A DNA stretch of 33,532 nt from Lachnospiraceae bacterium. GTDB taxonomy: Bacteria > Bacillota > Clostridia > Lachnospirales > Lachnospiraceae. Both the position numbers and the translations under genes were made by a program. The stretch covers positions 1 through 33,532 of the forward strand of contig CAAGFP010000138.1 of the NCBI GenBank assembly GCA_900769175.1. The letters are read 5' to 3'. Shown here piece after piece: positions 21,677 through 29,194 of the stretch (its first letter is position 1; each line of letters opens with the position of its first letter). The notes beneath the pieces were generated by a model. That model worked only from the letters and a program-made list of their open reading frames with translations. It made no database searches and was not told the DNA's origin.

Positions 21677-21953
21677 CAAAGAAGATATTGATTACTATGC
21701 ACAGGAAGTGATAGAGCATCCTGAAAGTCATTGGAGTACATCAAATGATCAGCTGGCCACAGAGGTATTCGAAGAGGTGAAAAAGGTAAAGCCAGAGGTG
21801 AAGCTTTACCGAGTGGGAACAAACTCATGGATTATCCAGAATGAGGACCAGAAGGCAGAACTGCTGCAGATGTTGGAAAACATAGAAGAAAGGAAAGCGG
21901 AAGAGCTGGAAGAACTGCGGGATGGGATAAGGAGGATAAAGGGAGATGTTTAG
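21669..21953 (+). CDS. hypothetical early protein
   Basis: A 94-residue soluble protein, FSKEDIDYYAQEVIEHPESHWSTSNDQLATEVFEEVKKVKPEVKLYRVGTNSWIIQNEDQKAELLQMLENIEERKAEELEELRDGIRR. It ends in a long charged coiled-coil helix. I do not recognise the family. It overlaps both neighbours by 8 bases, so it is part of one translationally coupled early operon. GAGAAGGTGAAAGAG serves as ribosome site. Confidence 0.7.
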   Translation: MFSKEDIDYYAQEVIEHPESHWSTSNDQLATEVFEEVKKVKPEVKLYRVGTNSWIIQNEDQKAELLQMLENIEERKAEELEELRDGIRRIKGDV

Positions 21954-22182
21954 AAACATTGTCATATCCATCCTGGCAGCAGTGCTGGTGGTGGAAAAAG
22001 TACCATGGTTCGCAGCCTGCGAGATTGGAGAAAAGATAGGAATATTTATAGGGATTTGCATACCCCTTATTATTTTTTGCCTTTTTTGCCAGGAAATAGC
22101 CGAAAAATGGCGAAAATACAGGGCTCGGGTGAAAAAAATCGAGAAGAGACTGGAGCGAATGAGGAGACTGAAGCCATGGTAA
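21946..22182 (+). CDS. small membrane protein
   Basis: Seventy-eight residues with two hydrophobic segments (about 3-18, IVISILAAVLVVEKVPW, and 31-48, GIFIGICIPLIIFCLFC) and a strongly basic tail (KWRKYRARVKKIEKRLERMRRLKPW) that would stay in the cytoplasm. Function unknown; small early membrane proteins of phages sometimes act in superinfection exclusion, but nothing here proves that. It starts inside the previous gene's end (ATGTTTAG). Confidence 0.65.
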   Translation: MFRNIVISILAAVLVVEKVPWFAACEIGEKIGIFIGICIPLIIFCLFCQEIAEKWRKYRARVKKIEKRLERMRRLKPW

Positions 22183-22532
22183 ATGAAAAAATTAAGGAAA
22201 TCATGGATAGGCTGGAGCAGAATCCGGATGAGCCTCTGCTGATATTGACAGACCATGGAGCCATGGAAGCCTTTGAGCAGGTGCGGAAAGTGCACCAGGG
22301 AGCAAAGCTTCTGGTGATGAAAGGCATGCGGTACATCACCATAACAGACGCGGCGGTGGGAGTCATCCTGGAGCAGTTGGAGCGGGAACGCATGCAGTTT
22401 GCAAAGGTAGTGGAGAACTATGACCGGGAGCTTAAGGACATCCGAGAGATGATAGGGAGCGACAGGAAGTTTTACTGGGCGCCAAACAGCACCGCGCCGG
22501 CACCGGCGTTAAGAGAAAAAGGGGAAAAATGA
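22176..22532 (+). CDS. hypothetical early protein
   Basis: A 118-residue protein: VNEKIKEIMDRLEQNPDEPLLILTDHGAMEAFEQVRKVHQGAKLLVMKGMRYITITDAAVGVILEQLERERMQFAKVVENYDRELKDIREMIGSDRKFYW, then a Pro/Ala tail. The first half looks alpha/beta, the second is a coiled coil. No family is recognised. The start at 22176 behind GAGGAG and overlapping the previous stop is preferred to the upstream in-frame ATG at 22005, which lies in the membrane-protein gene. Confidence 0.7.
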   Translation: MVNEKIKEIMDRLEQNPDEPLLILTDHGAMEAFEQVRKVHQGAKLLVMKGMRYITITDAAVGVILEQLERERMQFAKVVENYDRELKDIREMIGSDRKFYWAPNSTAPAPALREKGEK

Positions 22533-22534
22533 AA

Positions 22535-22556
22535 GGAACCGTCTGCCAACGGTTCC
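22535..22556 (+). terminator. hairpin after early genes
   Basis: GGAACCGT pairs perfectly with ACGGTTCC around CTGCCA, three bases after a stop codon. The T-rich part (GATTTT) comes only 8-10 bases later, so termination would be partial. TATAAT follows at 22572-22577, without a clear -35 box, and may mark a promoter for the replication genes. Confidence 0.45.
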
Positions 22557-22689
22557 AATCGGGATTTTAGGTATAATCTTGCAATTAGATTGTAGCATAT
22601 CGAAATCCAGAAAACAAGATTTTTCCAGAGAGGGGAGAGCTTTTTCTATCCTCAATCAGGATATTAAACTTAGAAGGTTGGACAGTAGG

Positions 22690-23574
22690 ATGCAGAAACA
22701 ACATTACATAAAAACGACCTGCATGATCCGTGACAGGATGGAGGTTGAGAAGCATTATGATTTACGATACGGATCTCCGGGGATGCCGAGGGAGAAAAAG
22801 AGCAAGAAGACACCGGAGGAAATGGCGAAGCAGAACCTTTGGAGAAAGCAGAGGGACTTAAGGAGACTGATTGAGTTAAACTTCGGCCCGGGAGATTGGC
22901 ATGTGGTACTGACCTGCAAAAAGGACGAGCGGCCATCTAGGGAGGAAGCACCGAAAGTAATCCGGGAATTTTGGTCGAAGCTCAGGACAGCATGCAGGAG
23001 GAAAGGTTGGGAACTAAAAGTCATTATCACATGCGAGACGGGAGAAAGGGGAGCCGTACACTGGCACATGATAGTCAATGATGTGCATGACGGCAAGGAA
23101 TCGATGGCGGCACTCATCCGTAAGCTGTGGATTAGGGGACGGCCTTACTTCTCGCCGATGGATGACTCAGGAGATTATAAGACACTGGCTGAGTACATCG
23201 TCAAAGAGACCGCGGACAGAATCAAAAAAGAGGAGACGGTGGAAAAACTCAGTTACATGTGCAGCCGGAATCTGGAAAGGCCGGTGATAAAACCGGAGAA
23301 GGTGGAAGCAAGGTCATGGAGAAAGGAGCCGAAGCCGCCGGAAGGCTGGGAACTTGTGAAAGGTTCTCTGGTAAACGGAACCAATAAATTTAACGGGTTG
23401 CCGTACCAGTATTACACACTGAGGAGGTTAATGACAAATGAAGACCGTAGACATTTATATCGGGACAAGCATAAGAGGACCAGGAAGAGGAGCGGGCCGG
23501 GTGATGTACCTCATGAAGACAAAGCTTCAAAGCGGAGCAGATCACGAGAGCGCCCCGGAGGTAGCGGAGTATGA
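22690..23574 (+). CDS. HUH-type replication initiator (Rep-like)
   Basis: A 294-residue protein with the three motifs of HUH endonucleases in order: motif I HVVLTC (71-76), motif II H124-W-H126 in GAVHWHMIVN, and motif III Y169-x2-K172 in LAEYIVKE. Such proteins nick one strand and start rolling-circle-type replication. The N-terminal part (YIKTTCMIRDRMEVEKHYDLRYGSPG) is shared with Rep-like proteins I remember from Lachnospiraceae phages, which is why I start at ATG 22690 and not at the upstream TTG 22579. The last about 45 residues are Arg/Lys/Ser-rich and overlap the next gene in another frame by 137 bases. Confidence 0.78.
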   Translation: MQKQHYIKTTCMIRDRMEVEKHYDLRYGSPGMPREKKSKKTPEEMAKQNLWRKQRDLRRLIELNFGPGDWHVVLTCKKDERPSREEAPKVIREFWSKLRTACRRKGWELKVIITCETGERGAVHWHMIVNDVHDGKESMAALIRKLWIRGRPYFSPMDDSGDYKTLAEYIVKETADRIKKEETVEKLSYMCSRNLERPVIKPEKVEARSWRKEPKPPEGWELVKGSLVNGTNKFNGLPYQYYTLRRLMTNEDRRHLYRDKHKRTRKRSGPGDVPHEDKASKRSRSRERPGGSGV

Positions 23575-23914
23575 CGACGCAACGGAAAGCAGACTGGTAC
23601 TGTATGCATTGCGGGATGCAATGGGGAGAATGAATTTTGCCTGTCATGTGGTGATACATACAGAGTGTGAGTATGTGGCAGCAGCCATCAACCAGCACTG
23701 GCCGGAGGCGTGGCAGGAGAATGCCTGGAAATCCAGTAAAGGGAAAGAGGTAAAGGATGCGGTGCTCTGGAGCATGATTCTGCAGGATTTGGAGGAGCAA
23801 GGGCATGAGCTGGTGGCAGAACCGGGAAAGCATGAGTACAGCCAGTGGATGTACTGGAAACTGCCTTTGGCAAAAGCATATAAGGACACTTTTTGTCGAA
23901 TGGAAAAAGAGTAG
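23438..23914 (+). CDS. RNase H-like protein
   Basis: A 158-residue RNase H-fold protein: VDIYIGTS (D5), ATESRLVLYALRDAM (E50), VVIHTECEYVAAAINQHWPEAWQENAWKSSKGKEVKDAVLW, then a His-containing loop (PGKHEYSQW). The order matches RNase HI, but the third acid is Glu (E76) instead of Asp and the final NxxAD motif is missing, so activity may be altered or lost. It would act on RNA-DNA hybrids in replication. GAGGAGG lies about 11 bases before the ATG, well inside the rep gene. Confidence 0.72.
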   Translation: MKTVDIYIGTSIRGPGRGAGRVMYLMKTKLQSGADHESAPEVAEYDDATESRLVLYALRDAMGRMNFACHVVIHTECEYVAAAINQHWPEAWQENAWKSSKGKEVKDAVLWSMILQDLEEQGHELVAEPGKHEYSQWMYWKLPLAKAYKDTFCRMEKE

Positions 23915-23980
23915 TTTACTCTGGATGTTCCAGAGTGCGAAGGGCATTTGGAAAAGTGCAAAAGAGGACAAAAAAGGAAA

Positions 23981-23996
23981 GTTGCACCGGTGCAAC
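23981..23996. repeat. 16-bp palindrome GTTGCACCGGTGCAAC, copy 4
   Basis: Perfect copy in the gap between the RNase H-like gene and the PcfK/AcrIIA9-like gene, just before the GAAGGAGAAG ribosome site. Confidence 0.97.
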
Positions 23997-24012
23997 CGGG
24001 GAAGGAGAAGAA

Positions 24013-24504
24013 ATGGAACATAAATTTGGTGTTTTTCACACAGTAGAGGAGTTAAATCGGGCGGCAGCAGCCCAGAAAGCAGAGGGAGATTTAGAAGCCC
24101 TGATTGGTCTGGCACAGGAAAACGGACTGGATAAGGAGGACGCGGAGGATTACATGGACGATTGCGCAGACTGCCTGTGCACACCGTATATGGCGGCAAT
24201 CGGAAAACTGAACATGGAGGAGAAGGAGCTGAAGTTGGAAAGCCAGTTAAAGGACTGGAAGGATTTTATTATCCAGATAGCTTCGGAGCATGAGGGAGAC
24301 GATTTAAACAATGCCATTTTCTCACCGGACAAGCATCTGGTGGATGTGCTGGCAGCAGGCCTGAAAAAAGCATCCAAAAACAGGGTAAAAGTGGATGAAA
24401 AGATTGCCAAGGCAGCAGGCTTGCCGGGAGGAAACATATACATTGGCATGTGTGGACGGGATGAGCTTCGGCAGATTGTGATGGAGTACTATCTGGGAAA
24501 GTAG
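24013..24504 (+). CDS. PcfK/AcrIIA9-like protein
   Basis: A 163-residue acidic protein: HKFGVFHTVEELNRAAAAQKAEGDLEALIGLAQENGLDKEDAEDYMDDCADCLCTPYMAAIGKLNMEEKELKLESQLKDWKDFIIQI. The C-terminal half (PDKHLVDVLAAGLKKASKNRVKV, then NIYIGMCGRDELRQIVMEYYLGK) resembles the PcfK-type domain. From memory, proteins like this from gut Firmicutes phages carry the database name Cas9 inhibitor AcrIIA9 family; I cannot confirm that here. The PcfJ gene two genes downstream supports the PcfK link, because pcfK and pcfJ neighbour each other in pCF10-type plasmids. The longer frame from 23893 is not used; GGAGAAG precedes 24013. Confidence 0.55.
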   Translation: MEHKFGVFHTVEELNRAAAAQKAEGDLEALIGLAQENGLDKEDAEDYMDDCADCLCTPYMAAIGKLNMEEKELKLESQLKDWKDFIIQIASEHEGDDLNNAIFSPDKHLVDVLAAGLKKASKNRVKVDEKIAKAAGLPGGNIYIGMCGRDELRQIVMEYYLGK

Positions 24505-24511
24505 GTGCGGG

Positions 24512-25114
24512 ATGCTTGCGTATAAAGGATTTCACAAAAACTTAAACTGCACGATGGGAAAGGGAGATTTCCATTTTGTCCCGGGAAAGTGGTACAGCGA
24601 AGAAAATGCAAAGTGTGCAAATACAGGGTTTCATGCCACGGATAACCCATTGGATGTGCTGTCATATTATAGCGGACAGGATGACAGATATTTTATCGTG
24701 AATCTGCGGGGGAACGTGGACGAGGACGGAGTGAACAGCAGGATTGCGGCGCCGGAGATTATGCTGGTTAAGGAGCTTACAAAGGATGAGTTGTACAGAC
24801 AGGGGGTTATCTGGATATCAAAGCACCAGAAAGCGCCGTGGGCAGCAGTCGTTGAGGAAGAGACAGGCGACGCACAAGGGGAAGGAAATGTAGTTGTAAG
24901 GGGTAAAAAGCCTAAAGCAAAAGGGAAAACAGGAGACAATCTGTATATCATCAGGGAAGACAAGGCGGGAAATATCGTGGAAATCGGAGCTTTTAAAGTT
25001 GATGGAGTGAATATACTGCCGGGAATATATTATAACGCGGAGGGAGGTGCCGTAATTGATAAAAAGAGAACTGGAAAAGCTAAGAACACTAAATGCAACG
25101 CCGGCAATGGTTAA
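24512..25114 (+). CDS. DUF7666-like protein
   Basis: A 200-residue protein starting MLAYKGFHKNLNCTMGKGDFHFVPGKWYSEENAKCANTGFHATDNPLDVLSYY. The KGF...C...GFHxxxNPLDVLxYY signature is that of the DUF7666 family, which is common in phages and of unknown function. Middle strands (YFIVNLRGNVDEDG, SRIAAPEIMLVKELT) and a basic segment VVVRGKKPKAKGKTGDN follow. It is seven bases from the preceding gene, and its last 59 bases overlap the PcfJ gene. Confidence 0.72.
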   Translation: MLAYKGFHKNLNCTMGKGDFHFVPGKWYSEENAKCANTGFHATDNPLDVLSYYSGQDDRYFIVNLRGNVDEDGVNSRIAAPEIMLVKELTKDELYRQGVIWISKHQKAPWAAVVEEETGDAQGEGNVVVRGKKPKAKGKTGDNLYIIREDKAGNIVEIGAFKVDGVNILPGIYYNAEGGAVIDKKRTGKAKNTKCNAGNG

Positions 25115-27221
25115 GGCACTGGAAAAGCCGGGAGAAGAAAAAGACTATTGGGGAAAACGGCATAAATACAAATACTGTTTTGCTGCAAGGTGTCAGAATT
25201 TGAACGGATACCTGAAGGTGTCAATATGTACCAGAGAGGATGTTAGAAAAAAAATACTCACGCCGAAGTGGGATGTCTTTATCAATTATGACGGTGATGA
25301 GTATATCACGAGGGAGAGGCAGAAGGACGGATCTTATAAATGGAGGACGGCATATATCTTCAATTTGGAAGATGACCGCTGGTACAGACGAGACTACGAC
25401 AGTTATATGTACATGAATCCGGAAGGAAGTAAAGAAATCCAGAATCTGCTTGGAACAAAGGATAGAGGATTCACGGGAATCTGCCAATGGCAGCAGGGGT
25501 GCAAAAAGCGGATAGAAGATAAAAAAATTAAACAGCTTACGGACCGGTGGGATGAAGAGATGAAACCGATTAAGGAGCCGCCAGGAGGTTTCGAGGACTG
25601 GTGGAAGCATCAAGGGTTTGATGGAGACAATTTTATCTTCTACGCGTCAGCAAACGCAACAGAAGGATACTGTACATCCTGTATCGGAAAAGTAAAGCTA
25701 CAACATAAACCAAAACATAATGAGGATGGAAGATGTCCGGTATGTGGAAAGCGGGTGACCTACAAATCAAGAGGGAAAAAGACATCAAATATATGGAGTA
25801 ATTTCAGGGAAGTAAGCTGTATACAGAGATATAAGGACGGACTGGTGCAGAGAGATTTTGATGTTCGAAGGATTGATATAAAGGATGCTGAAACAATTAA
25901 CAAATCGAATTACACCATATGGGAAAAAAGAAGGACATTAATCCTGGGAGACTCATACAAAGTATTTGTTTATGAGGATTACAGAAGAAGGGGAAACCGC
26001 TGGGCTGAAGATAAAGATAATCGTATTGAACGGTACGCAGAAAAAATGTATCCGAGAAATCTGAAGCAACTCTTGAAAAACTTCCACACAGCGTATCCGA
26101 TTGCGGTAGAGAGAGGATACAAGGCAGCAGGATTACGATACTTCCTGACGATGGAAAAGAAATATCCGGTTATTGAGATGGCTTACAAGGCAGGTCTGTG
26201 TGAGCTGGCAGAGGACATGCTACAGAAAAACTGGATACTCGGCAATATTATCAAAAACAGAGAAAGTGAGTTGCCAAGGATACTGAACATTGACAAAGCG
26301 AGAATGAAGCGTCTGAAGGAGATGAAAGGAGATATCCGAGCTCTAATCTGGTTGCAGAAGGAAAAGGTAATGGACACAATGTACCGGGATATCGACATCT
26401 CAACTCTTTCAAAAGCAGAACTGGAACCAGAAACAATCGAGAGGTCAAAAATAGGAAAGTATCTTTCTGTCGAGAAAATCTGTAACTACTTGAATAAACA
26501 GGCAGAAATCAGACTAATCGGAAAGTATAATGCGCTGGTTACAGTATGGCGTGACTGGAATGATTATGTAAACATGATGGAAAAGATGAAAATGGACTGC
26601 AGTAATGAGTTGCTTCTGAAGCCGAAGGACCTGGCAATCGCGCACAATGAACTGGTGGCCAGAATATCCATGCTGGATTCCAAAAAGCAGATTACAGAAA
26701 AGGAAAAGAAGTTCAAGACGGCGCAGAAGCTGATGCAGTCAGGGGAACTGAAAAAATATGAGTACTCGGACGGAAAATACTGCATCGTGGCACCGAATGG
26801 AATTGATGAGATTTTTCGGGAGGGAATTACACTGAAGCATTGCATCCATACATGTGATATCTATTTCCAGAGAATCGATATCAGGGAAACGTACCTGTTA
26901 TTCCTACGCCGGGCAGAAGCACCGGACAAGCCATGGTACACGATTGAGATTGAGCCGGGAGGAAATATCAGACAGAAAAAATCCGTATTGAATGAGGCTT
27001 ACAAGGATTTGGACGATGCAATACCGTTTCTGCAGAAGTGGCAGAAGTGGGTAAAGAAGAATCTGTCAGACGAGGATAAAAAACTGGCAGAGAATAGCGA
27101 CCAGGCGAGGAAGGAAGGGTACAAAAAACTGAGGGAAGAGAAAAAGATTATCTGGAATGGGAGACTAAAGGGGACGCTACTTGTGGATGCGCTGGAAGAT
27201 GATTTTATGGGAGTTGTGTAA
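25056..27221 (+). CDS. PcfJ-like protein
   Basis: A 721-residue protein. The C-terminal part (about 585-690) carries the PcfJ-type core: GKYCIVAPNGIDEIFREGITLKHCIHTCDIYFQRIDIRETYLLFLRRAEAPDKPWYTIEIEPGGNIRQKKSVLNEA, that is HC..Y..RI...ET.L.FLR...PW.T.E....I.Q....N. A zinc-ribbon-like CxxC pair lies at about 206-233 (YCTSCIGK, RCPVCGKRV). The start is TTG with GGAGG eight bases upstream, overlapping the DUF7666 gene. PcfJ is known from conjugative plasmids and phages, but its biochemical role is open. It is the largest early protein here. Confidence 0.85.
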   Translation: MIKRELEKLRTLNATPAMVKALEKPGEEKDYWGKRHKYKYCFAARCQNLNGYLKVSICTREDVRKKILTPKWDVFINYDGDEYITRERQKDGSYKWRTAYIFNLEDDRWYRRDYDSYMYMNPEGSKEIQNLLGTKDRGFTGICQWQQGCKKRIEDKKIKQLTDRWDEEMKPIKEPPGGFEDWWKHQGFDGDNFIFYASANATEGYCTSCIGKVKLQHKPKHNEDGRCPVCGKRVTYKSRGKKTSNIWSNFREVSCIQRYKDGLVQRDFDVRRIDIKDAETINKSNYTIWEKRRTLILGDSYKVFVYEDYRRRGNRWAEDKDNRIERYAEKMYPRNLKQLLKNFHTAYPIAVERGYKAAGLRYFLTMEKKYPVIEMAYKAGLCELAEDMLQKNWILGNIIKNRESELPRILNIDKARMKRLKEMKGDIRALIWLQKEKVMDTMYRDIDISTLSKAELEPETIERSKIGKYLSVEKICNYLNKQAEIRLIGKYNALVTVWRDWNDYVNMMEKMKMDCSNELLLKPKDLAIAHNELVARISMLDSKKQITEKEKKFKTAQKLMQSGELKKYEYSDGKYCIVAPNGIDEIFREGITLKHCIHTCDIYFQRIDIRETYLLFLRRAEAPDKPWYTIEIEPGGNIRQKKSVLNEAYKDLDDAIPFLQKWQKWVKKNLSDEDKKLAENSDQARKEGYKKLREEKKIIWNGRLKGTLLVDALEDDFMGVV

Positions 27222-27233
27222 AGGAGGAAGAAG

Positions 27234-28838
27234 ATGATTTTTAGTAGTAATTACAAGGACTTCAGAGAGCACTGTGAGGGTTGCATGTGCAAATCAGAGG
27301 ACGGATGCGGAATGACGGAGGAATTATATTTAGAGCTTAGCTCAAATGAAACACTTGGGAACATGCCGTGCAAGGGGAATGGTGTTGAACTGCATATACA
27401 AGATGCAATATACAAAAATACTGTGAGTGAAGCAGATAAAAACAAAAATATTGTTAGTTTTCCGGAAAACACGGAAGTACTTGCGTTTGCAGGGTATCAG
27501 GAGTTTGAGGCAGCAGCCGACAGAACGGCAGTAAAAATCAAAGAGGGATATATGGAGATGGGATATATCCTCAAGATGGCGAGGGATACAGATATTTTAA
27601 GAGACTCGGAGTATTCCGGATACGAGGAGTTTGCCGAGAAGCGTTACGGACTGGATAAAGGCACTGTATCAAGATATATCCGTATCGTGGAACGCTTTTC
27701 CGAGGGAGGAAACAGCCATGTCCTAAAGGATAATTATAAAAACATGGGTTTTGCCAAATTATCGATTATGCTGCATATGCCGGATGCCATTGCAGAGGAG
27801 TTGATGGACAGCCTCAGTAAGACAGAGGTGCAGGCAATCCGGGAAGAACTGGAGGAAGAGGAGAAGGTATCGGATATTGAGCTTGCCATTGAGGGAGCAG
27901 AGGCTGTACAGCCGGCGTTGCAAGAAAGTATGCTAACAAGGGCTGTATGGCAGCTTGGCAGGGAGCAGCATGAGATATACCGTAAAATCTGGAAAGCATT
28001 TGAGGAGGAAGCCAGAGACAGGATAAAAGATATCATTGCACCGCAGGGAGATGCCGTTTATATGGTGCGTATTCCGGGGACAGGAAGACTGATGATATCC
28101 ATATCCGGCGAAGCGGTCAGCGTGACAGAGGTGAGAAGCCAGGCAAAGGAGCGCTATACCATGCAGGATTTGATTGACGCCGCAGAAAGAATATGTCCTG
28201 TGATGGCAGAAACGGTAGAAGAATCCTTCCGGGAGGTTTATGACGAGGAACTGGAGACGGTAAAGGAGCCGGAGAAAAAAGTGGAAGTTGCACCGGTACA
28301 ACCGAAAAAGGAGAAACGCAAGGAATCAAAGGTTACCAAGGCAAGGACAGAAAAACCGAAGCCGGCAGCAGCCGTGGAACCGGAGGAAGAAGAACAACTG
28401 ACGGGGCAGATGAGCGTGGAAGATTATGAGGGAGTTGTGCCGGAGGCACAATATGAGGAGGTAACAGAGGATGCAGGGACAGACATTAATACTCTCGCAG
28501 GAATGCCAGAAGGAAGCGGAGCTGCAGGAGATGCTTTGGAATCCGGAACTGATGCGGGAGCATCTGGAGAGACAGAGGACACAGATACCATTTGCCAATA
28601 TGATGAGAGCACTGGAGCTGCAGAGAGCGGAGGACGTGAAACAGATCCTTGCGCAGTAGAGGATATCTGGATGGAGATATACAAAAACAATGCAGAGCTT
28701 ACAAAGTACCTGACAGTATGGGAAAGCCAGCATGACCTGATGGAGTCGGAGATGCTAAGAAAACTCTATGATATGACGGTGAGTATGGCAGCAGGATTTG
28801 AAAGACTGCTAAACAGCAGAGGACCGGAAAATGAGTAA
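27234..28838 (+). CDS. ParB-like HTH protein with long acidic tail
   Basis: A 534-residue protein in parts. Residues 1-50 contain a Cys cluster (HCEGCMCKSEDGCG) that may bind metal. Residues about 85-200 form a ParB/KorB-like helix-turn-helix region (EGYMEMGYILKMARDTDILRDSEYSGYEEFAEKRYGLDKGTVSRYIRIVERFSEGG, GFAKLSIMLHMP). Next is a middle domain with VYMVRIPGTGRLMISISGEAVSV, then a Lys/Pro/Glu linker (about 340-390), and an acidic Gly/Ala/Thr-rich stretch (about 405-480) before a final helix. No ParA is present. The linker contains palindrome copy 5, and the acidic stretch is overlapped by a short frame with its own ribosome site. AAAGGAGGAAGAAG precedes the ATG. Confidence 0.7.
   Translation: MIFSSNYKDFREHCEGCMCKSEDGCGMTEELYLELSSNETLGNMPCKGNGVELHIQDAIYKNTVSEADKNKNIVSFPENTEVLAFAGYQEFEAAADRTAVKIKEGYMEMGYILKMARDTDILRDSEYSGYEEFAEKRYGLDKGTVSRYIRIVERFSEGGNSHVLKDNYKNMGFAKLSIMLHMPDAIAEELMDSLSKTEVQAIREELEEEEKVSDIELAIEGAEAVQPALQESMLTRAVWQLGREQHEIYRKIWKAFEEEARDRIKDIIAPQGDAVYMVRIPGTGRLMISISGEAVSVTEVRSQAKERYTMQDLIDAAERICPVMAETVEESFREVYDEELETVKEPEKKVEVAPVQPKKEKRKESKVTKARTEKPKPAAAVEPEEEEQLTGQMSVEDYEGVVPEAQYEEVTEDAGTDINTLAGMPEGSGAAGDALESGTDAGASGETEDTDTICQYDESTGAAESGGRETDPCAVEDIWMEIYKNNAELTKYLTVWESQHDLMESEMLRKLYDMTVSMAAGFERLLNSRGPENE
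28287..28302. repeat. 16-bp palindrome, copy 5 (one mismatch)
   Basis: GTTGCACCGGTACAAC: one change (G to A) from the consensus. It lies in the linker of the ParB-like gene, read as VAPVQ. Confidence 0.9.
28471..28659 (+). CDS. candidate nested gene inside the ParB-like gene
   Basis: A 62-codon frame, +1 relative to the ParB-like gene. GAGGAGG at 28455-28461 stands nine bases before its ATG. The product (QGQTLILSQECQKEAELQEMLWNPELMREHLERQRTQIPFANMMRALELQRAEDVKQILAQ) looks like an ordinary helical protein. The main frame over the same bases is low-complexity (DAGTDINTLAGMPEGSGAAG...), as expected if the nested frame were under selection. No family is recognised; expression is unproven. Confidence 0.4.
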   Translation: MQGQTLILSQECQKEAELQEMLWNPELMREHLERQRTQIPFANMMRALELQRAEDVKQILAQ

Positions 28839-29142
28839 ATCCATCATGCACAATAAACAGGACGGCACCTGTTATCTCTGTATGCTGTTAAACCATGATT
28901 ATGACAGGAGATATTATCTGGAGGAGCACCATGTAATCGAGGGAAAACCCGGGAGAAAACTGTCGGAGCATTACGGATTAAAGGTCTACCTGTGTATGCA
29001 ACACCACAGGGAAGGACCGGAGGCGGTACATAGAAACGCGAAAAACCGCAGAAAGCTAGAGCGCGCCGCCCAGGAAGCGTTTGAAAAAAAGTACTCACAT
29101 GAGATGTGGATGAAGGTTTTCGGACGCAATTATATTATTTAG
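28831..29142 (+). CDS. HNH/His-Me finger-like small protein
   Basis: A 103-residue protein: GTCYLCMLLNHDYDRRYYLEEHHVIEGKPGRKLSEHYGLKVYLCMQHHREGPEAVHRN. The CxxC, EEHHV and LCxxHH pattern is that of a zinc-containing HNH-type fold found in many phages next to recombination or replication genes; whether it cuts DNA is not known to me. It starts within the end of the ParB-like gene (8-base overlap). The 86 bases after it hold a perfect hairpin. Confidence 0.7.
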   Translation: MSKSIMHNKQDGTCYLCMLLNHDYDRRYYLEEHHVIEGKPGRKLSEHYGLKVYLCMQHHREGPEAVHRNAKNRRKLERAAQEAFEKKYSHEMWMKVFGRNYII

Positions 29143-29194
29143 CCTTTTGGGAAAATTTGATACATCACACTGTAACTGTTAAAAGCCATTTTAA

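Noticed and set aside
17361..22578. CRISPR array or tRNA genes in the intergenic parts
   Set aside because: The repeats seen are too few and irregular for CRISPR, and no cloverleaf with a T-loop pattern was found.
22579..22689. Rep start at TTG 22579
   Set aside because: No ribosome site, TATAAT lies immediately before it, and Rep-like proteins I remember begin near the ATG at 22690.
23390..24199. A 269-codon minus-strand frame opposite the rep end and the RNase H-like gene
   Set aside because: Pro/Leu/Cys/His-rich shadow product that spans several well-supported plus-strand genes and has no start signal.
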